Shown: piece after piece, positions 22,354-33,370 of the stretch
Numbering within the stretch: the first letter of the stretch is position 1
Layout: every line of letters starts with the position of its first letter
From: Apostichopus californicus
Lineage: Eukaryota > Echinodermata > Holothuroidea > Aspidochirotida > Stichopodidae
Reading direction: 5' to 3'
Assembly (NCBI GenBank): GCA_020650975.1
Contig: JAIPMN010003282.1
Span: 1-34,887 of the forward strand
DNA length: 34,887 nucleotides
Program-made: the position numbers and the translations under genes
The notes under the pieces: generated by a model
The model's database searches: none
Seen by the model: only the letters and a program-made list of their open reading frames with translations
What the model was told of the DNA's origin: nothing

Positions 22354-25300
22354 GTATGAACTACAGTACATTGATCACATTTTGCTGTATAAGTGTTGTG
22401 AAGCATGTTAATAAAATTGTAGGTATGATAACAAATTAATTGTGATATTGGTGTATGGCCTTACCTGATAGCCATGCCAAAGATTTGTGACATTAATTGG
22501 ACTTCCTGAGTGTCAACAAGAAAAGCTTCCAAACCTGTAAGGAGCTATAGTGGAGCTAATTGTATGGATACTCCTAACAATGGAGCTAAAAATTAAACAT
22601 ATTTGCAATATTTGTCTTCTTATTGGTAAATGTTCTACTCACTATATCTTATGTTTGGATCATAGTATGCTGAATGTTTCACATTAATAGAAATGAACAA
22701 GGATATAATTTCAAGGATATATTTTAATTAGCAAATTCTGTGCCTATTTGTATTTTTAAGCCAGACTTGTAGTGAATCCGTACTCATACTGGTGGCCATT
22801 GATTTGTGCTCTGACATGGGACATTTTGTCATATATAGTACAGATAGTAGGGCAAACTTAAGTACCCATACTCACACTTAGAGCTTTGTGCTCATTCTAG
22901 AAGAACAGGTATGATGACCTGGACAGAGAAAGAAGCTAACAAAAGCTATAAATTAGTAAAGGAATATTTCATGAAGTGGCATGAGGTGGTAAAAATATCT
23001 TTAAGGTATGCTAGTGAGCTCTATCCAATAGATGAGAGGTATTCCACAAAAATACATTAATTTGAAATTGTCTTGTTTTCTCACAAGTATTGATGATGGC
23101 AAACTGAAATCCTCCCACCCCCTCCCTTTTTATTAGTAATGTATAAAGAAATGGTTGGAAATGATTATGATTTTATCATCAGACCCTCAGATGGGAGAGA
23201 AGAGAGCAAGTCATCTGTCAGGAAAACAGCCAGATATCCAATTCGCTGTGGTCCAAAACAATTTGCCGATTACCTGAATGCTATGAGTTCCTGTGTGTTT
23301 GAACTATTAAAGGGTCAACAGATGGTGTGCATTGGAAAAGCTACCATCAGTGAACTTGGTATACTTACTCCACAGAAGCCAATCTTAGGGTATATATTAT
23401 TAATGTTGAATGAATTTGCTGCAAACAATACATGTCTGATCTTACTTACTCACCTTTGTTGATTATGTCCTGTTGAATTTGAAATGTTACTCTATATGTA
23501 ATGTTTCGAAGCAAAAGTTTAACTAAATTTAAAGACAAATGTCCCAGAGAAAATGTAGTTTTGTACAGTATTTGCAGAACGCTAAGAGCTAGACCTTGAT
23601 AGATTGTGTCGGTAAGAGATAAAATAATCCATTATCATGATCATAGTATAGATTGTGTCGGTAAGAGATAAAATAATCCATTATCATGATCATAGTATAG
23701 ATTGTGTCGGTAAGAGATAAAATAATCCATTATCATGATCATAGTATAATTTGAGCAGCATTAAACATCCTGAACCATTTTGAAGATTTAATGACACATC
23801 TATACTATTGTTATTGCCTTTGTACATAGAATTGCTTTATGGTTTTGTCTGTCTGTTTACACTGTAGAATGAAATTTGAACTGTTAGTTACAAAAGCTCT
23901 GTTTTGCATCTGCTGACAATTTTCTCTATTTATGCTATTTATTTATTTATTTAGTTAGTAATTACGTTAGTTGGTTGGTTGGTTGGTTGGTTTTTAACAG
24001 TATTAATGGTAGCCAGTATCTTATATTCTTACTATTCTGTGTATTATCTATGTTCAATTGCAGTGTCTATCCAATATTTTCAAACCAGAAAGCAGAGAAA
24101 CTTGCAGACATTAATGTTTCCATTAAATTTGAACCATTACCAGGTAAGACCATAATAATAGCAACGACTTAAAATGTTTTGTAAAAGTCGCATGAAATTA
24201 TTTGTTGACTTCTTGATTACCCAATGGGTGATGAGAAGATTTGTCTCTACTTATACCATCTTGGTATTCTACTGTAGATTGGACTTTCATAAGAGTAACT
24301 TACATATATTAGGTGTATTAAATTGGCTGCAGCCACAAACATGTAGATCTATTAGACTGATTTATATTCAATTATGTGCAAACATTACAATCCTTCAAGG
24401 TCCGAATTACACAAAGCTGAACAACCATGCACAGCTTCTAATGCTGTGTGACTTTATGTACAAGCTTCATATCTTGTTTATCCAATTCACCTATGATCTG
24501 AATAGAACTTGTTAAATTGTGGAAAAGCATGCAAATGAAAAGAATTACAGAAAAATGGAAGATCTGTTATTTAAGGAAATAAAATACATACATGAAAACT
24601 TGAGCCAGTATCACTTAGTTATTGGTTATCTCTGAAAGCTATTACACTAGGTATGCACAATGCTATTATCATACGCAAATTCTATATCTTATGCAAAGGC
24701 ACACATAAGTTCATCAATCCATTGTAGTCATTCAGCTTAAACCTCGCAGACAGACTGATATGTTTCAAAATAAACAACACCACCTAACATAGAAATAATA
24801 ACATACAAACATTGAAATACATTTAAGAATCAGGGCTGAAGCTGCCATTGTCATTAACTGTCAATATAAAGACCAGCTAACTGCAAAATGTTTTTGTAGA
24901 GAAGAAATTATATTCTATAGTTGTAGTACAGAAATTTACAGTGGTTAGGGGATTGAATTTGAACAATCTGGATAATCGTGCATACCCCCAGTTTAATGTC
25001 ATGTTTATTACTTCATTTACAAAACTTTGAAGGCCTGGTAGATTCAATCAAACTTGACAAGCTTGTTGGTACTAAAGTACTGGAGTATGCTTTCTGTAAT
25101 GGTGGAGTTTGGTTGGCCAAGTTGTGGCAAAATTAGTACGAAAATCAGCTTGAATAAGAATGATGAGCTCTGGTTTTATGTTTTCCTTTTCTTTTCTACT
25201 CTAGTATCATATGACAGTTCAAGTTCTGTGCCTACCACAGATGTCAGCTTACCAGCACAGCAAGGCCACTCTAGTACCGCCCAGCCATCAATCTTAAAAA

Positions 25301-28300
25301 AACAAAGAAAGACCTCCTCAGGCAGATCATCCTCAAGCTATCAAGCACCCAGCTCAGATCTTGAGGGTGACAAGAGGGACCGACAGACTCCGAGTGGAGT
25401 TGATGACGATTACAGCTTTGTGATTGGTCCAGGTGCCGGGGGATACAGAAAACTAGAAGAAGGAACGAAAACCGAAAAGGAGAGATATGAGCCCCAGCCT
25501 GCTAAAATACTGCATGATAGCTCAGTTTCAGGTAGTAGAAGTGGTAGTGGCAAATTGTTTTCCACAGGTACAAATTATGGAATCCAGTATGGCCATTGGT
25601 TTTTGGTTCAAATACTTGATTAATTCTGAAAGTAAAGCACAGTGTTTTACCAAACGTGAATAACTTCAAACCTTGTCACAGTTTCTTCAGGATGTTATGA
25701 TAGTCATTAAACAAATGTATAATCTATCTGTTATCAAATCTGAATTCAAAATGACAAAAATCCAATGCAAGTACAAAGGACTATAGCTGTTTTAATAAGC
25801 ATATTCATTAAGATGGAAGTTGCTATGAAGCATAATATAGATTGTAAATAATTTTATGTGATACTCTTCACATATGAGGAGTGGTGCCAATTTAACACAA
25901 GTGAACTCATCTGAAGAAATGCTATTGGGACACTTACACAAGACAAGAAAAAAAAAAACTTCTGTCTGGACTGATCATAGATCTGTTTTTATGAAATCTG
26001 GCTTGCTAATTTATTTTCATACTTAATGTTTTTAAGTATTTTGAAGTTAAGTCCTATCTTTGACATAGTTCATATTATTTTCCATTGGTTTTCAGGGAGT
26101 TAAGTTAGCACAGCTCTCCATATTTCATTAAATAATGATAACAATTGGAAGTATGTATTTCATGATGATGGGGCTCCAACATTTGTTTTATCAATTTAGC
26201 TCAAGACATTTATTTTCTTGTACCTCATGTGATCAAAAGTGGTTCTTGGTTTCCATGAAACAGATACTGGGACGGCTAGATTTTCCAGTTCTCAAATGTA
26301 TCGGGCACTTCCAAGGAGGAAACAGTTTGAAGTCCAACCAACTTCAGATGCAGGAAAACATCTCATCTCGGCTATATTGGATAAAGGCAATAAACTTATG
26401 GACAGCATGATCAGGGCTCAGTGTGAAGCAGAACCACAGGGCCCTAACTTAGAAGACCTCAAACCTGATCCATCACATGAGTCTGCAAGATGGGACACAG
26501 GGGTCCACCCACTCAGAAGGTACAGCAATCTAGAATTACACCCACTCAGAAGGTACAGCAATCTGGAATTAAGTGATGGAAAGTGGCTTGAAGCAAGAAA
26601 TATTTTGTTATTCATGGCAAAGGGTTATTTCAAGTTGAAATGACCCTTTGATGAAAGATTGAAGTAGCAGACAGCAACTATGTCCTTGAACTCACTCGGA
26701 GGCAATATTTTGCATTAAATTACTTGGTAGTGAAAGTTTGGGTCTGAAGCTGGTGAAGAAGATAACAATTAGTCAAACTAGATAACCTTGTAGATACTTT
26801 TGCTAAATGAAGTTACGTTTCCAAGGAGTTGTGAATAATAAAGATAAAAAGCAAACACCATTATTGATACTTGTTTTAATTTTTAATTTTATTGGGGCAG
26901 GGGGGGGGGGTTAGCTTCTATATGTAACATTACATTTCAAATCCAATAAACAATCTCTACTATATGGATTTACTTTCAGCCATCTTCTCTTTGGCTTGCT
27001 AGTTCTTTTCTTATTTTAAATTTGTCTAGGAGTTCATCTGGTGAGTTGTTCCGTGAATTGTTGAAAGATGACAAATCCAGTTCTGGGTTTATCGAAGGTG
27101 TTAAACGACTGAAGAGAGAGGAGCCCAAACAAGCTACGGACCCTACCGTTGATCTTGTAGTTGATGATGTCATCGGTGACAAGGAGTTGAATGAAGTGAA
27201 AACTAGGGTAGGGGTTCTACATTGAAAGTATAAAAGCCTTATAAGTACAGCTTAGGTAAACCTCAACTTTATGAAGCAGGGTCCTCTTAGCAGCTACTTT
27301 GTTTGTATGTCTTGTTAAAGGTCAAGGTTTGTTGAGGTAAGCATTCCGTAAAACTTGCCAGTGGAATGTTTGAAAAGCACTACTTGAGGTAAACATCATA
27401 CATGGCAATGGAAACCCTTTAATATCTGTACAACATTTCTGTTTCAACATCAAAGGTTGAAAGAAGACAAGTGCTGATAAGTTAACCCTTTACTATGTTA
27501 AGTCAGTCAGTCCACATGTAAAGAAAAAGTATACAAGGTTCCAATTCCAGGTGCTGGGTTCATTCAGTGAGGTGAATAGACTTCAGAATGTTTCATTTTG
27601 TTGACAAGGTTCAAGCCAAACTAGAATTTAGACCATATGTAAATTCTGAGTTCAAGATTCACATCTTTTTATAGATATTGATGTGCTTTTAGCTGTTTAT
27701 AAAAGCAAAATATAGAGAACCAAACTGAGAAGGTTGCATAGAAAGTGAAGTGCAAATTTTAATGTTCAAACACTACAAACGTTGAATATTAGGCTTTTTG
27801 TTTGTGATGAGAATTGAATATTTAATTCAGTTAAGCAGGTTACTAGTTTGTTGACATCTTTTTTGCAAAAAACCATTAGGCCCCAAGACTTTCTGGTCAC
27901 CAAAATACATATGAACATTTGATGAAGTAAATCTACTCATTTAGTTTGTTAGAGATATGTCAGCATTTGATATTATCCACTGTTAATAGTACTTGTCACA
28001 GTACAAACTTACTTAATGTGTATCATATATAGATATTTGTATAGATATTTGTAAGTTCCTGTTTATTTATCATCCCTACAGTTAGGGACATCCCCTGCTG
28101 ACAGCATTGATTCTGATTTTAATGATGTCTTTGATGGTCTCACAACTGATTCTGATGACCCATTGCATGAGCAGAGCATACTGGAGGAGCTATTCTACAA
28201 GGGACAGGTTAGAGCTCATACCCTAGAGACCAATCAGATCATCCAGTTTGTTCCCTAAACATCTTCCCTCTTCTGTGCATACGAGGGTGATGCTTCATTG

Positions 28301-31300
28301 AACATTTTATGATAAATAGTCTGGACAACTGTTTGGAACTTTAAAGGTGGTGAAACATTTTGATGAACTGAATCAAAAGCCTTTGTGATTGGTCAGTGAT
28401 GAAATGAATCGCATTATCTATTGTTACAGAGATGACGAGTAAACATGTCACATGAAACATTCTTAAGTTTTATCTATAAGCAAACGCATTTTATCGCATC
28501 CAAGAAGAATATCCTTCTAATGACCATTAAATTAATATGTAAGTATTCAGCCATCAAATTAACAGTGCCCAAATTTTTTTTTTCTTTACATTTTGATATT
28601 TTTTTTATTTGATATTTTCAGAGAAGCAGCAGTGATAGCGATGGTCTGAGTGACTTATTCCTTTCCTCTGATTCAGAGGCTGAGACATCAAGAAAGAACA
28701 AGAAATCACACAGAAAGGTAATTCTTTTATTTGGTTTTATTGAATGAGTAACGAAAAGTAGAAATTAAAAAATAACTGTAAATAGTTATGTGTTCATCTG
28801 CAAACATTTCAAGTTTATGCATAAGTTCATAGTTCCTGGTGTCATGGTGGTAGTTTTAAGTAACAAATTGTGACAAATTTAACACAAAATGCAGCTTTAA
28901 ATGATAAATTAAGCTTAGAAATGATTTTATTTTTGTGATCGTTTAAAGTGCAATTTTAAAGATAGTTTGTGAACATCTTACAAGCACATCTTTTAGTTAA
29001 CTTTCAGTTAACTGACCAAACACTAAATACGAACATAATTTCAGTGTCCTGAATCAACATAATGTTAACTGTGGCCAGTCACATACTCTTAGTTCATAAT
29101 CTGATGCTTCAGTTCACGGTTATTTGGGTTACAGTCATTGAGAAAACTGAGGAAACATAAGCTCGACCAAAGTGAAGCAGATAACAGAAGCCATGAAAAA
29201 CCAACAAAGCCAGATCAGATGGAAGAAGACAGAGATATGACAGGAGAAAGAGAGGAAAATAGAGAGACAAGTGATGCTAAAGATGAAGATGAATGTCTTG
29301 ATAGCAGCTCAGTGACATCGCTGCTGCGCTCATCCATAAATGGTATCTACCCTGCCAATGGTATCTACCTTATAAATGGTATCTACCCTCTCAGTGGTAT
29401 CTACCCTCTCAATGATATCTACCCTCTCAGTGGTATCTACCCCCTCAATGGTATCTACCTTGCCAATGGTATCTACCTTATAATTGGTATCTACCTTATA
29501 TATGGTATCTACCCTCTCAATGGTATCTACCCTGCTAATTGTATCTACCCTGCCAATGGTATCTACCCTCCCAATGGTATCTACCCTGCCAATGTATCTA
29601 CCCTGCCAATGTATCTACCTTATAAATGGTATCTACCTTCTCAATGGTATCTACCCTGCCAATGTATCTACCTTATAAATGGTATCTACCCTGTCAATGG
29701 TATCTACCTTATTAATGGTATCTAATCCATCAGTGGTATCTACCATTTCAATGGTTTCCAATCATGGTATCTACCCCATCAATGGTATCTACCTCGTCAA
29801 TGGTATCTACTGTATCAATGGTGCCTCCCTATCATTGGTATCTACCCTCTCAATGTATCTACACTCTCAATGGTATCTACCTTATAAATGGTATCTACCC
29901 TCTCAATGGTTCCCAATCAATTAATGGTATCTATCCCATAAATGGCATCTACCTTATTAATGGTATCTAATCTATCAGTGGTATCTACCATTTCAATGGT
30001 TTCCAATCATGGTATCTACCCCATCAATGGTATCTACCTCGTCAATGGTATCTACCTCGTCAATGGTGCCTCCCTATCATTGGTATCTACCCTCTCAATG
30101 TATCTACCCTCTCAATGGTATCTACCTTATAAATGGTATCCACCCTCTCAATGGTTCCCAATCAATTAATGGTATCTATCCCATATATGGTACCTACCTT
30201 ATTAATGGTATCTAATCCATCAATGGTATCTACCATTTCAATGGTTTCCAATCATGGTATCTACCCCATCAATGGTATCTACTGTATCAATGGTGCCTCC
30301 CTATCATTGGTATCTACCCTCTCAATGTATCTACCATCTCAATGGTATCTACCTTATAAATGGTATCTACCCTCTCAATGGTTCCCAATCAATTAATGGT
30401 ATCTATCCCATAAATGGCATCTACCTTCTTAATGGTATCTAATCCATCAGTGGTATCTACCATTTCAATGGTTTCCAATCATGGTATCTACCCCATCAAT
30501 GGTATCTACTGTATCAATGGTGCCTCCCTATCATTGGTATCTACCCTCTCAATGTATCTACCATCTCAATGGTATCTACCTTATAAATGGTATCTACCCT
30601 CTCAATGGTTCCCAATCAATTAATGGTATCTATCCCATAAATGGCATCTACCTTATTAATGGTATCTAATCCATCAGTGGTATCTACCATTTCAATGGTT
30701 TCCAATCATGGTATCTACCCCATCAATGGTATCTACCTCGTCAATGGTATCTACCTCGTCAATGGTGCCTCCCTATCATTGGTATCTACCCTCTCAATGT
30801 ATCTACCCTCTCAATGGTATCTACCTTATAAATGGTATCCACCCTCTCAATGGTTCCCAATCAATTAATGGTATCTATCCCATATATGGTACCTACCTTA
30901 TTAATGGTATCTAATCCATCAATGGTATCTACCATTTCAATGGTTTCCAATCATGGTATCTACCCCATCAATGGTATCTACCTCGTCAATGGTATCTACC
31001 GTATCAATGGTGCCTCCCTATCATTGGTATCTACCCTCTCAATGGTACCTATTTTATGTTTGGTACCTATTTTATGAATGGTATCTACCTCATCAATGGT
31101 ATCTACCCTGTCCATTTCCCGGTGGGTGAGGATGGTAGTTTTGGGAAAGTGAAAATTAGTGGTTGGGTAGTGCTTAATGACAAGTGGGAATACCAATAAA
31201 TTTTACCTAGTCTGCCACTATGGAAACATTGTGGACGGACAGGTTCTCAGAAATCACTGTTACAAGGTAAATAGCATTCTAACAACTCTCAAAGAATACT

Positions 31301-31812
31301 TCAAATGTGTTGTTAGCAACCTTTGTAATTATATCTGATGGATGAATATATAAGATGGATGTGTGACTTTCAGGAAATGAAAAGAGCACTCAGATTTCTC
31401 TGCTGTTTACTGAATTGTCTCTGTCAAGATCTTTTACGACCATCTGATGGTTTGTTGGTGAATCTATCTTATCCATCTTGGTTATTGATGCAAAATGACA
31501 GTATATTAACCAAAGAAAGGAAATTCTAATCACTGGATTGCCATGTAAAGCTATTTGACATTAAACTATGTTGTGTTCTGTTGCTTCATTACAACTCTCT
31601 TTATGTTTTTATGTTTCTCTTCCAGGTATTGAAGGCCTCAGTGTTGAAAGGTTGACCCTCCTGGGCCGTGTTCATGCTGCCAGAGTGGTTGTTGATACCT
31701 TGACTTTATTCCCAGGGACATCTAAATCCCTCGGTGCTAGCTCGAGAATTCCTCGAAAGATACCAGATAATGCCACTGTTAGAGGCAAGCCACCCAGACC
31801 ACAGATAAAAAG
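22179..31812 (+). CDS. C2CD3: C2CD3, N-terminal part, ten exons (gene continues past the window)
   Basis: C2CD3 is a large centriolar protein at the distal end of the mother centriole, needed for centriole elongation, distal appendages and primary cilia. Exons 22179-22353, 23183-23389, 24064-24143, 25205-25567, 26264-26519, 27030-27207, 28082-28207, 28622-28717, 29135-29342 and 31626-31812 join in frame to about 625 residues. Matching landmarks: STSLPPSVDGQLRCFLR, KWWGEQSNGSIF and RYPIRCGPKQFADYL (the N-terminal C2 domain), LISAILDKGNKLMDSM, ILEELFY and LSVERLTLLGRVHAARVVVD (human [20 protein letters not shown]). A serine-rich and acidic linker lies between. The start exon and the C-terminal C2 domains are outside what can be read. 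No disabling change is seen. Confidence 0.94.
22465..22534 (-). other. Unassigned exon-like segment on the minus strand
   Basis: Inside a C2CD3 intron, antisense. It is framed by CTCCTTACAG and GTAAGG and is open for 22 codons: LEAFLVDTQEV, QL and MSQIFGMAI. I do not recognise it and found no partner exon. It may be chance. Confidence 0.25.
23183..23389 (+). CDS. C2CD3: C2CD3 exon b
   Basis: Starts after TTTTATCATCAG and completes arginine, then PSDGREESKSSVRKTARY and PIRCGPKQFADYLNAM. It continues to ISELGILTPQKPIL, the core of the N-terminal C2 domain. Donor GTATAT is weak; the reading frame stays open into the intron. Confidence 0.92.
23601..23747. repeat. 49-bp tandem repeat, three copies
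   Basis: Three near-identical units start at 23601, 23650 and 23699 in a C2CD3 intron. Each contains GTGTCGGTAAGAG, which resembles a strong 5' splice site in the sense direction, and a palindromic TTATCATGATCATAG tail. The lack of divergence means recent expansion. Confidence 0.92.
23970..23994. repeat. (TTGG)n microsatellite
   Basis: Run of TTGG units preceded by a short (ATTT)n run, in a C2CD3 intron. Confidence 0.8.
24064..24143 (+). CDS. C2CD3: C2CD3 exon c
   Basis: Encodes VYPIFSNQKAEKLADINV and SIKFEPLP, matching human SSTSKKLGELQVSLALEPL, the last strands of the N-terminal C2 domain. Donor GTAAGA. Confidence 0.9.
25205..25567 (+). CDS. C2CD3: C2CD3 exon d
   Basis: Follows CTTTTCTACTCTAG. 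Opens SYDSSSSVPTTD (human TYDSYHPLPTTD) and then a disordered serine-rich linker. Includes DDDYSFVIGPGAGGYRKLEE. Ends one base into a glycine codon before GTACAA. Confidence 0.9.
26264..26519 (+). CDS. C2CD3: C2CD3 exon e, with two possible ends
   Basis: Encodes DTGTARFSSSQMYRALP and the conserved LISAILDKGNKLMDSMI (human LLSALLEQGNKLRNAM). The exon should end in phase 2 to fit exon f, which AGAAG before GTACAG does. That end occurs twice, at 26519 and 26552, because of a 33-bp duplication. Use of the second adds eleven residues in frame. The open frame running to 26643 is read-through. Confidence 0.85.
26506..26571. repeat. 33-bp tandem duplication of an exon end and splice donor
   Basis: Copies 26506-26538 and 26539-26571 differ by one base (TCTAGAATTA versus TCTGGAATTA). 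Each has coding CACCCACTCAGAAG followed by the GTACAG donor. Translation across both gives HPLRRYSNLEL twice. Confidence 0.95.
27030..27207 (+). CDS. C2CD3: C2CD3 exon f
   Basis: Follows AAATTTGTCTAG. Encodes SSSGELFRELLKDDKSSSG, FIEGVKRLKREEP and an acidic end VDLVVDDVIGDKELNEVK. Linker region with low conservation. Ends phase 0 before GTAGGG. Confidence 0.82.
28082..28207 (+). CDS. C2CD3: C2CD3 exon g
   Basis: Exactly 42 codons: LGTSPADSIDSDFNDVF, then DPLHEQSILEELFYKGQ. The latter matches human DPQYDQSLLENLFY. Acceptor CATCCCTACAG, donor GTTAGA. Confidence 0.88.
28622..28717 (+). CDS. C2CD3: C2CD3 exon h
   Basis: Exactly 32 codons: RSSSDSDGLSDLFLSSDSEA, then a lysine/arginine-rich end. 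The acidic SDLFLS part matches human ISDFLSEED. Acceptor GATATTTTCAG, donor GTAATT. Confidence 0.86.
29135..29342 (+). CDS. C2CD3: C2CD3 exon i, ending at the start of a minisatellite
   Basis: After TTTGGGTTACAG it encodes SLRKLRKHKLDQSEADN, a charged linker and CLDSSSVTSLLRSSIN. The most upstream fitting donor is ATAAATG before GTATCT at 29342/29343. Its phase 1 matches exon j, which begins with GT to complete glycine. This donor is the first unit of the 18-bp array, so downstream units could be used instead. Confidence 0.78.
29339..31112. repeat. 18-bp minisatellite with a nested higher-order repeat
   Basis: The base unit is AATGGTATCTACC plus five variable bases. From 29339 to about 29594 fourteen units follow an exact 18-bp period and stay in the C2CD3 frame (NGIYPL type). 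Then 16-bp variants lacking GG break the frame. Beyond 29730 a longer unit recurs, marked by TTTCCAATCATGG at 29755, 30000, 30245, 30472, 30699 and 30944. The spacings of 245, 245, 227, 227 and 245 differ by one 18-bp unit. Blocks about 699 bp apart (29942 versus 30641) are nearly identical. Confidence 0.93.
31626..31812 (+). CDS. C2CD3: C2CD3 exon j
   Basis: Follows TTTCTCTTCCAG. Encodes IEGLSVERLTLLGRVHAAR, VVVDTLTLFPGTSKSLG and PPRPQIK, ending AG before GTAAAA. The conserved core precedes the first internal C2 domain in vertebrate C2CD3. The next exon (equivalent of TFFVEYHFP) was not found before the window ends. Confidence 0.92.
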
Positions 31813-32632
31813 GTAAAATCGTAATTAAGTATGACAACATGAGGAATGAATATATCTTGTTTTGAAATTAATCTCATGGTCGCCTGAAGTAATTTGCATT
31901 CCAGCCAAACCAAACACACCTGTTACTAAGTAAATCCAAAGACACAGACAATTAAACGAATACTGAAGCCACTCATCCGTATAATTACGAATCAAAGATC
32001 CAGAAATGAACGTAAGAATTTCCATGTTGAAATGATTGGAACACCCTGGATGGCCTTTAAAGCAGTATAGCTTATTAAAAGAACAGATGGAAGTAAATGG
32101 AAGAAGAGAAGAGAAAAAAAATTCTGAATCCAACCGGTGGGGTAATTCTCTTCCAGCCTCCATTGATGGAGGAAAAAAAAACAAGTCCAGATGAAAAAAT
32201 ATTGGAGCCTGAAAGTCATATAAGCTGATGCTGTTTTAAAAATGATCAGTGAAAGACAGGAATATCCAATACCACGGCAAAGAGAAAAAATAAACGCATG
32301 TAATTAAATGTTGTAGAGAGTCCATGAGATGAATAGTTCAGTTAAACCATAATGGTTTGCCGTTGCCGTCCCTTCATCTACCTCCAGAGAAACGCAGTCT
32401 GGTGCCCTGTTGGTACACGTGGTGGACTTCTTTTGAGTGCTTCTTTTAATCCATTGAGTCAGAATAGGTTAGATCGTCCACTATGAAGAAAGGTTGATTT
32501 ATTTTTTGATTTATTTGGATTCAAAATGAGATTTTTCTGCTCACACAAGCTAACAGTACTGATAATCGTCTTGATCTTTACTGTGTGTGCTTTTACTGAT
32601 TTCTGCAGGAAACAGCAGTATCATCTGCATAC

Positions 32633-33370
32633 TTAATAACATTGCAGTTGGAACCTGAGCATATCACATCCGTGTAAATGGTGAAAAGTAGAGCCGATAG
32701 AGGACCCCCTCTGAGGAACGCCAATTTTAATATCTGATTTAGAAGAAAATCCCTTCTGTAATTTCACTTGCCTAGACCAGCCTTGTACAAAGTTTGCAAG
32801 CCAATGGATAAGCCATGGTTCTTCAATAAAGCTACATAGATCTTGAATAAGGCGATTAGGCAATACCGTATTAAATGCGCTTGAAAAATCTAAGAAAAGA
32901 ACTTTTGACAATGTTGTGTCTTTCTGATATAGCCCCAAAATGATGTCATGTACAAGAGTAAGTATGGCATCAGTGCATGAAACTCCCTTTTTGTAGGCAA
33001 ATTGATTTTTGTCGTCATGTTCAATGATAGACTGCATTATGTATGGGAGTAGAATTTTCTGCATGCAGTTAAATCCAATACTTGAAATATCTATTGGTCT
33101 ATAGTCTTTAACTGAAATGGGATTACCTGTTTTAGGAACGGGTGACGTTTTAGCATGTTTCCACGAAGATGGAATCAGACTTTCATTAATACTTCTATTA
33201 AAAATAGTTGCAAAAATACTTGACAGCTCGTCAGAACAATATTTGAAAACCCACCACGAGATGTTGTCGAAACCTGAGGCAATTCCACTTTTAACCAGGC
33301 TAAAATATTTGTTAACTTTATCCTTTACGAATACTACAGGTATATCATTAGTTCTTTCTGGTAAGATCAA
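32633..33370 (-). pseudogene. LINE reverse transcriptase fragment
   Basis: The longest open part of the LINE, 245 codons. It covers the fingers and palm up to GVPQRG, where a single-frame slip in a G run (about 32705) hides the downstream segment containing LLFTIYTDV and KYADDTAV. The catalytic aspartates are therefore present in DNA but in another frame. A thumb-like EQKNLILNPNKSK follows near 32500-32550. Confidence 0.88.

Noticed and set aside
23601-23747. Regularly repeated 49-bp sequence resembling a CRISPR array
   Set aside because: The copies are directly abutting with no unique spacers, and the DNA is eukaryotic.
26264-26643. C2CD3 exon e read through to the stop at 26641-26643 as a short C2CD3 isoform
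   Set aside because: Downstream exons are conserved and in phase with the GTACAG donors. A retained-intron form cannot be excluded but has no support.
29484-31077. Many overlapping open frames of the MVSTLSMVSTL and NGIYPLNGIYL type
   Set aside because: They are translations of the 18-bp minisatellite in different frames. Only the part contiguous with C2CD3 exon i could be coding, through alternative donors.
31825-32219. Overlapping hydrophobic minus-strand open frames resembling a membrane protein
   Set aside because: The hydrophobic look comes from T-rich sequence. No family was recognised, and the location suggests LINE 3' sequence or intron.
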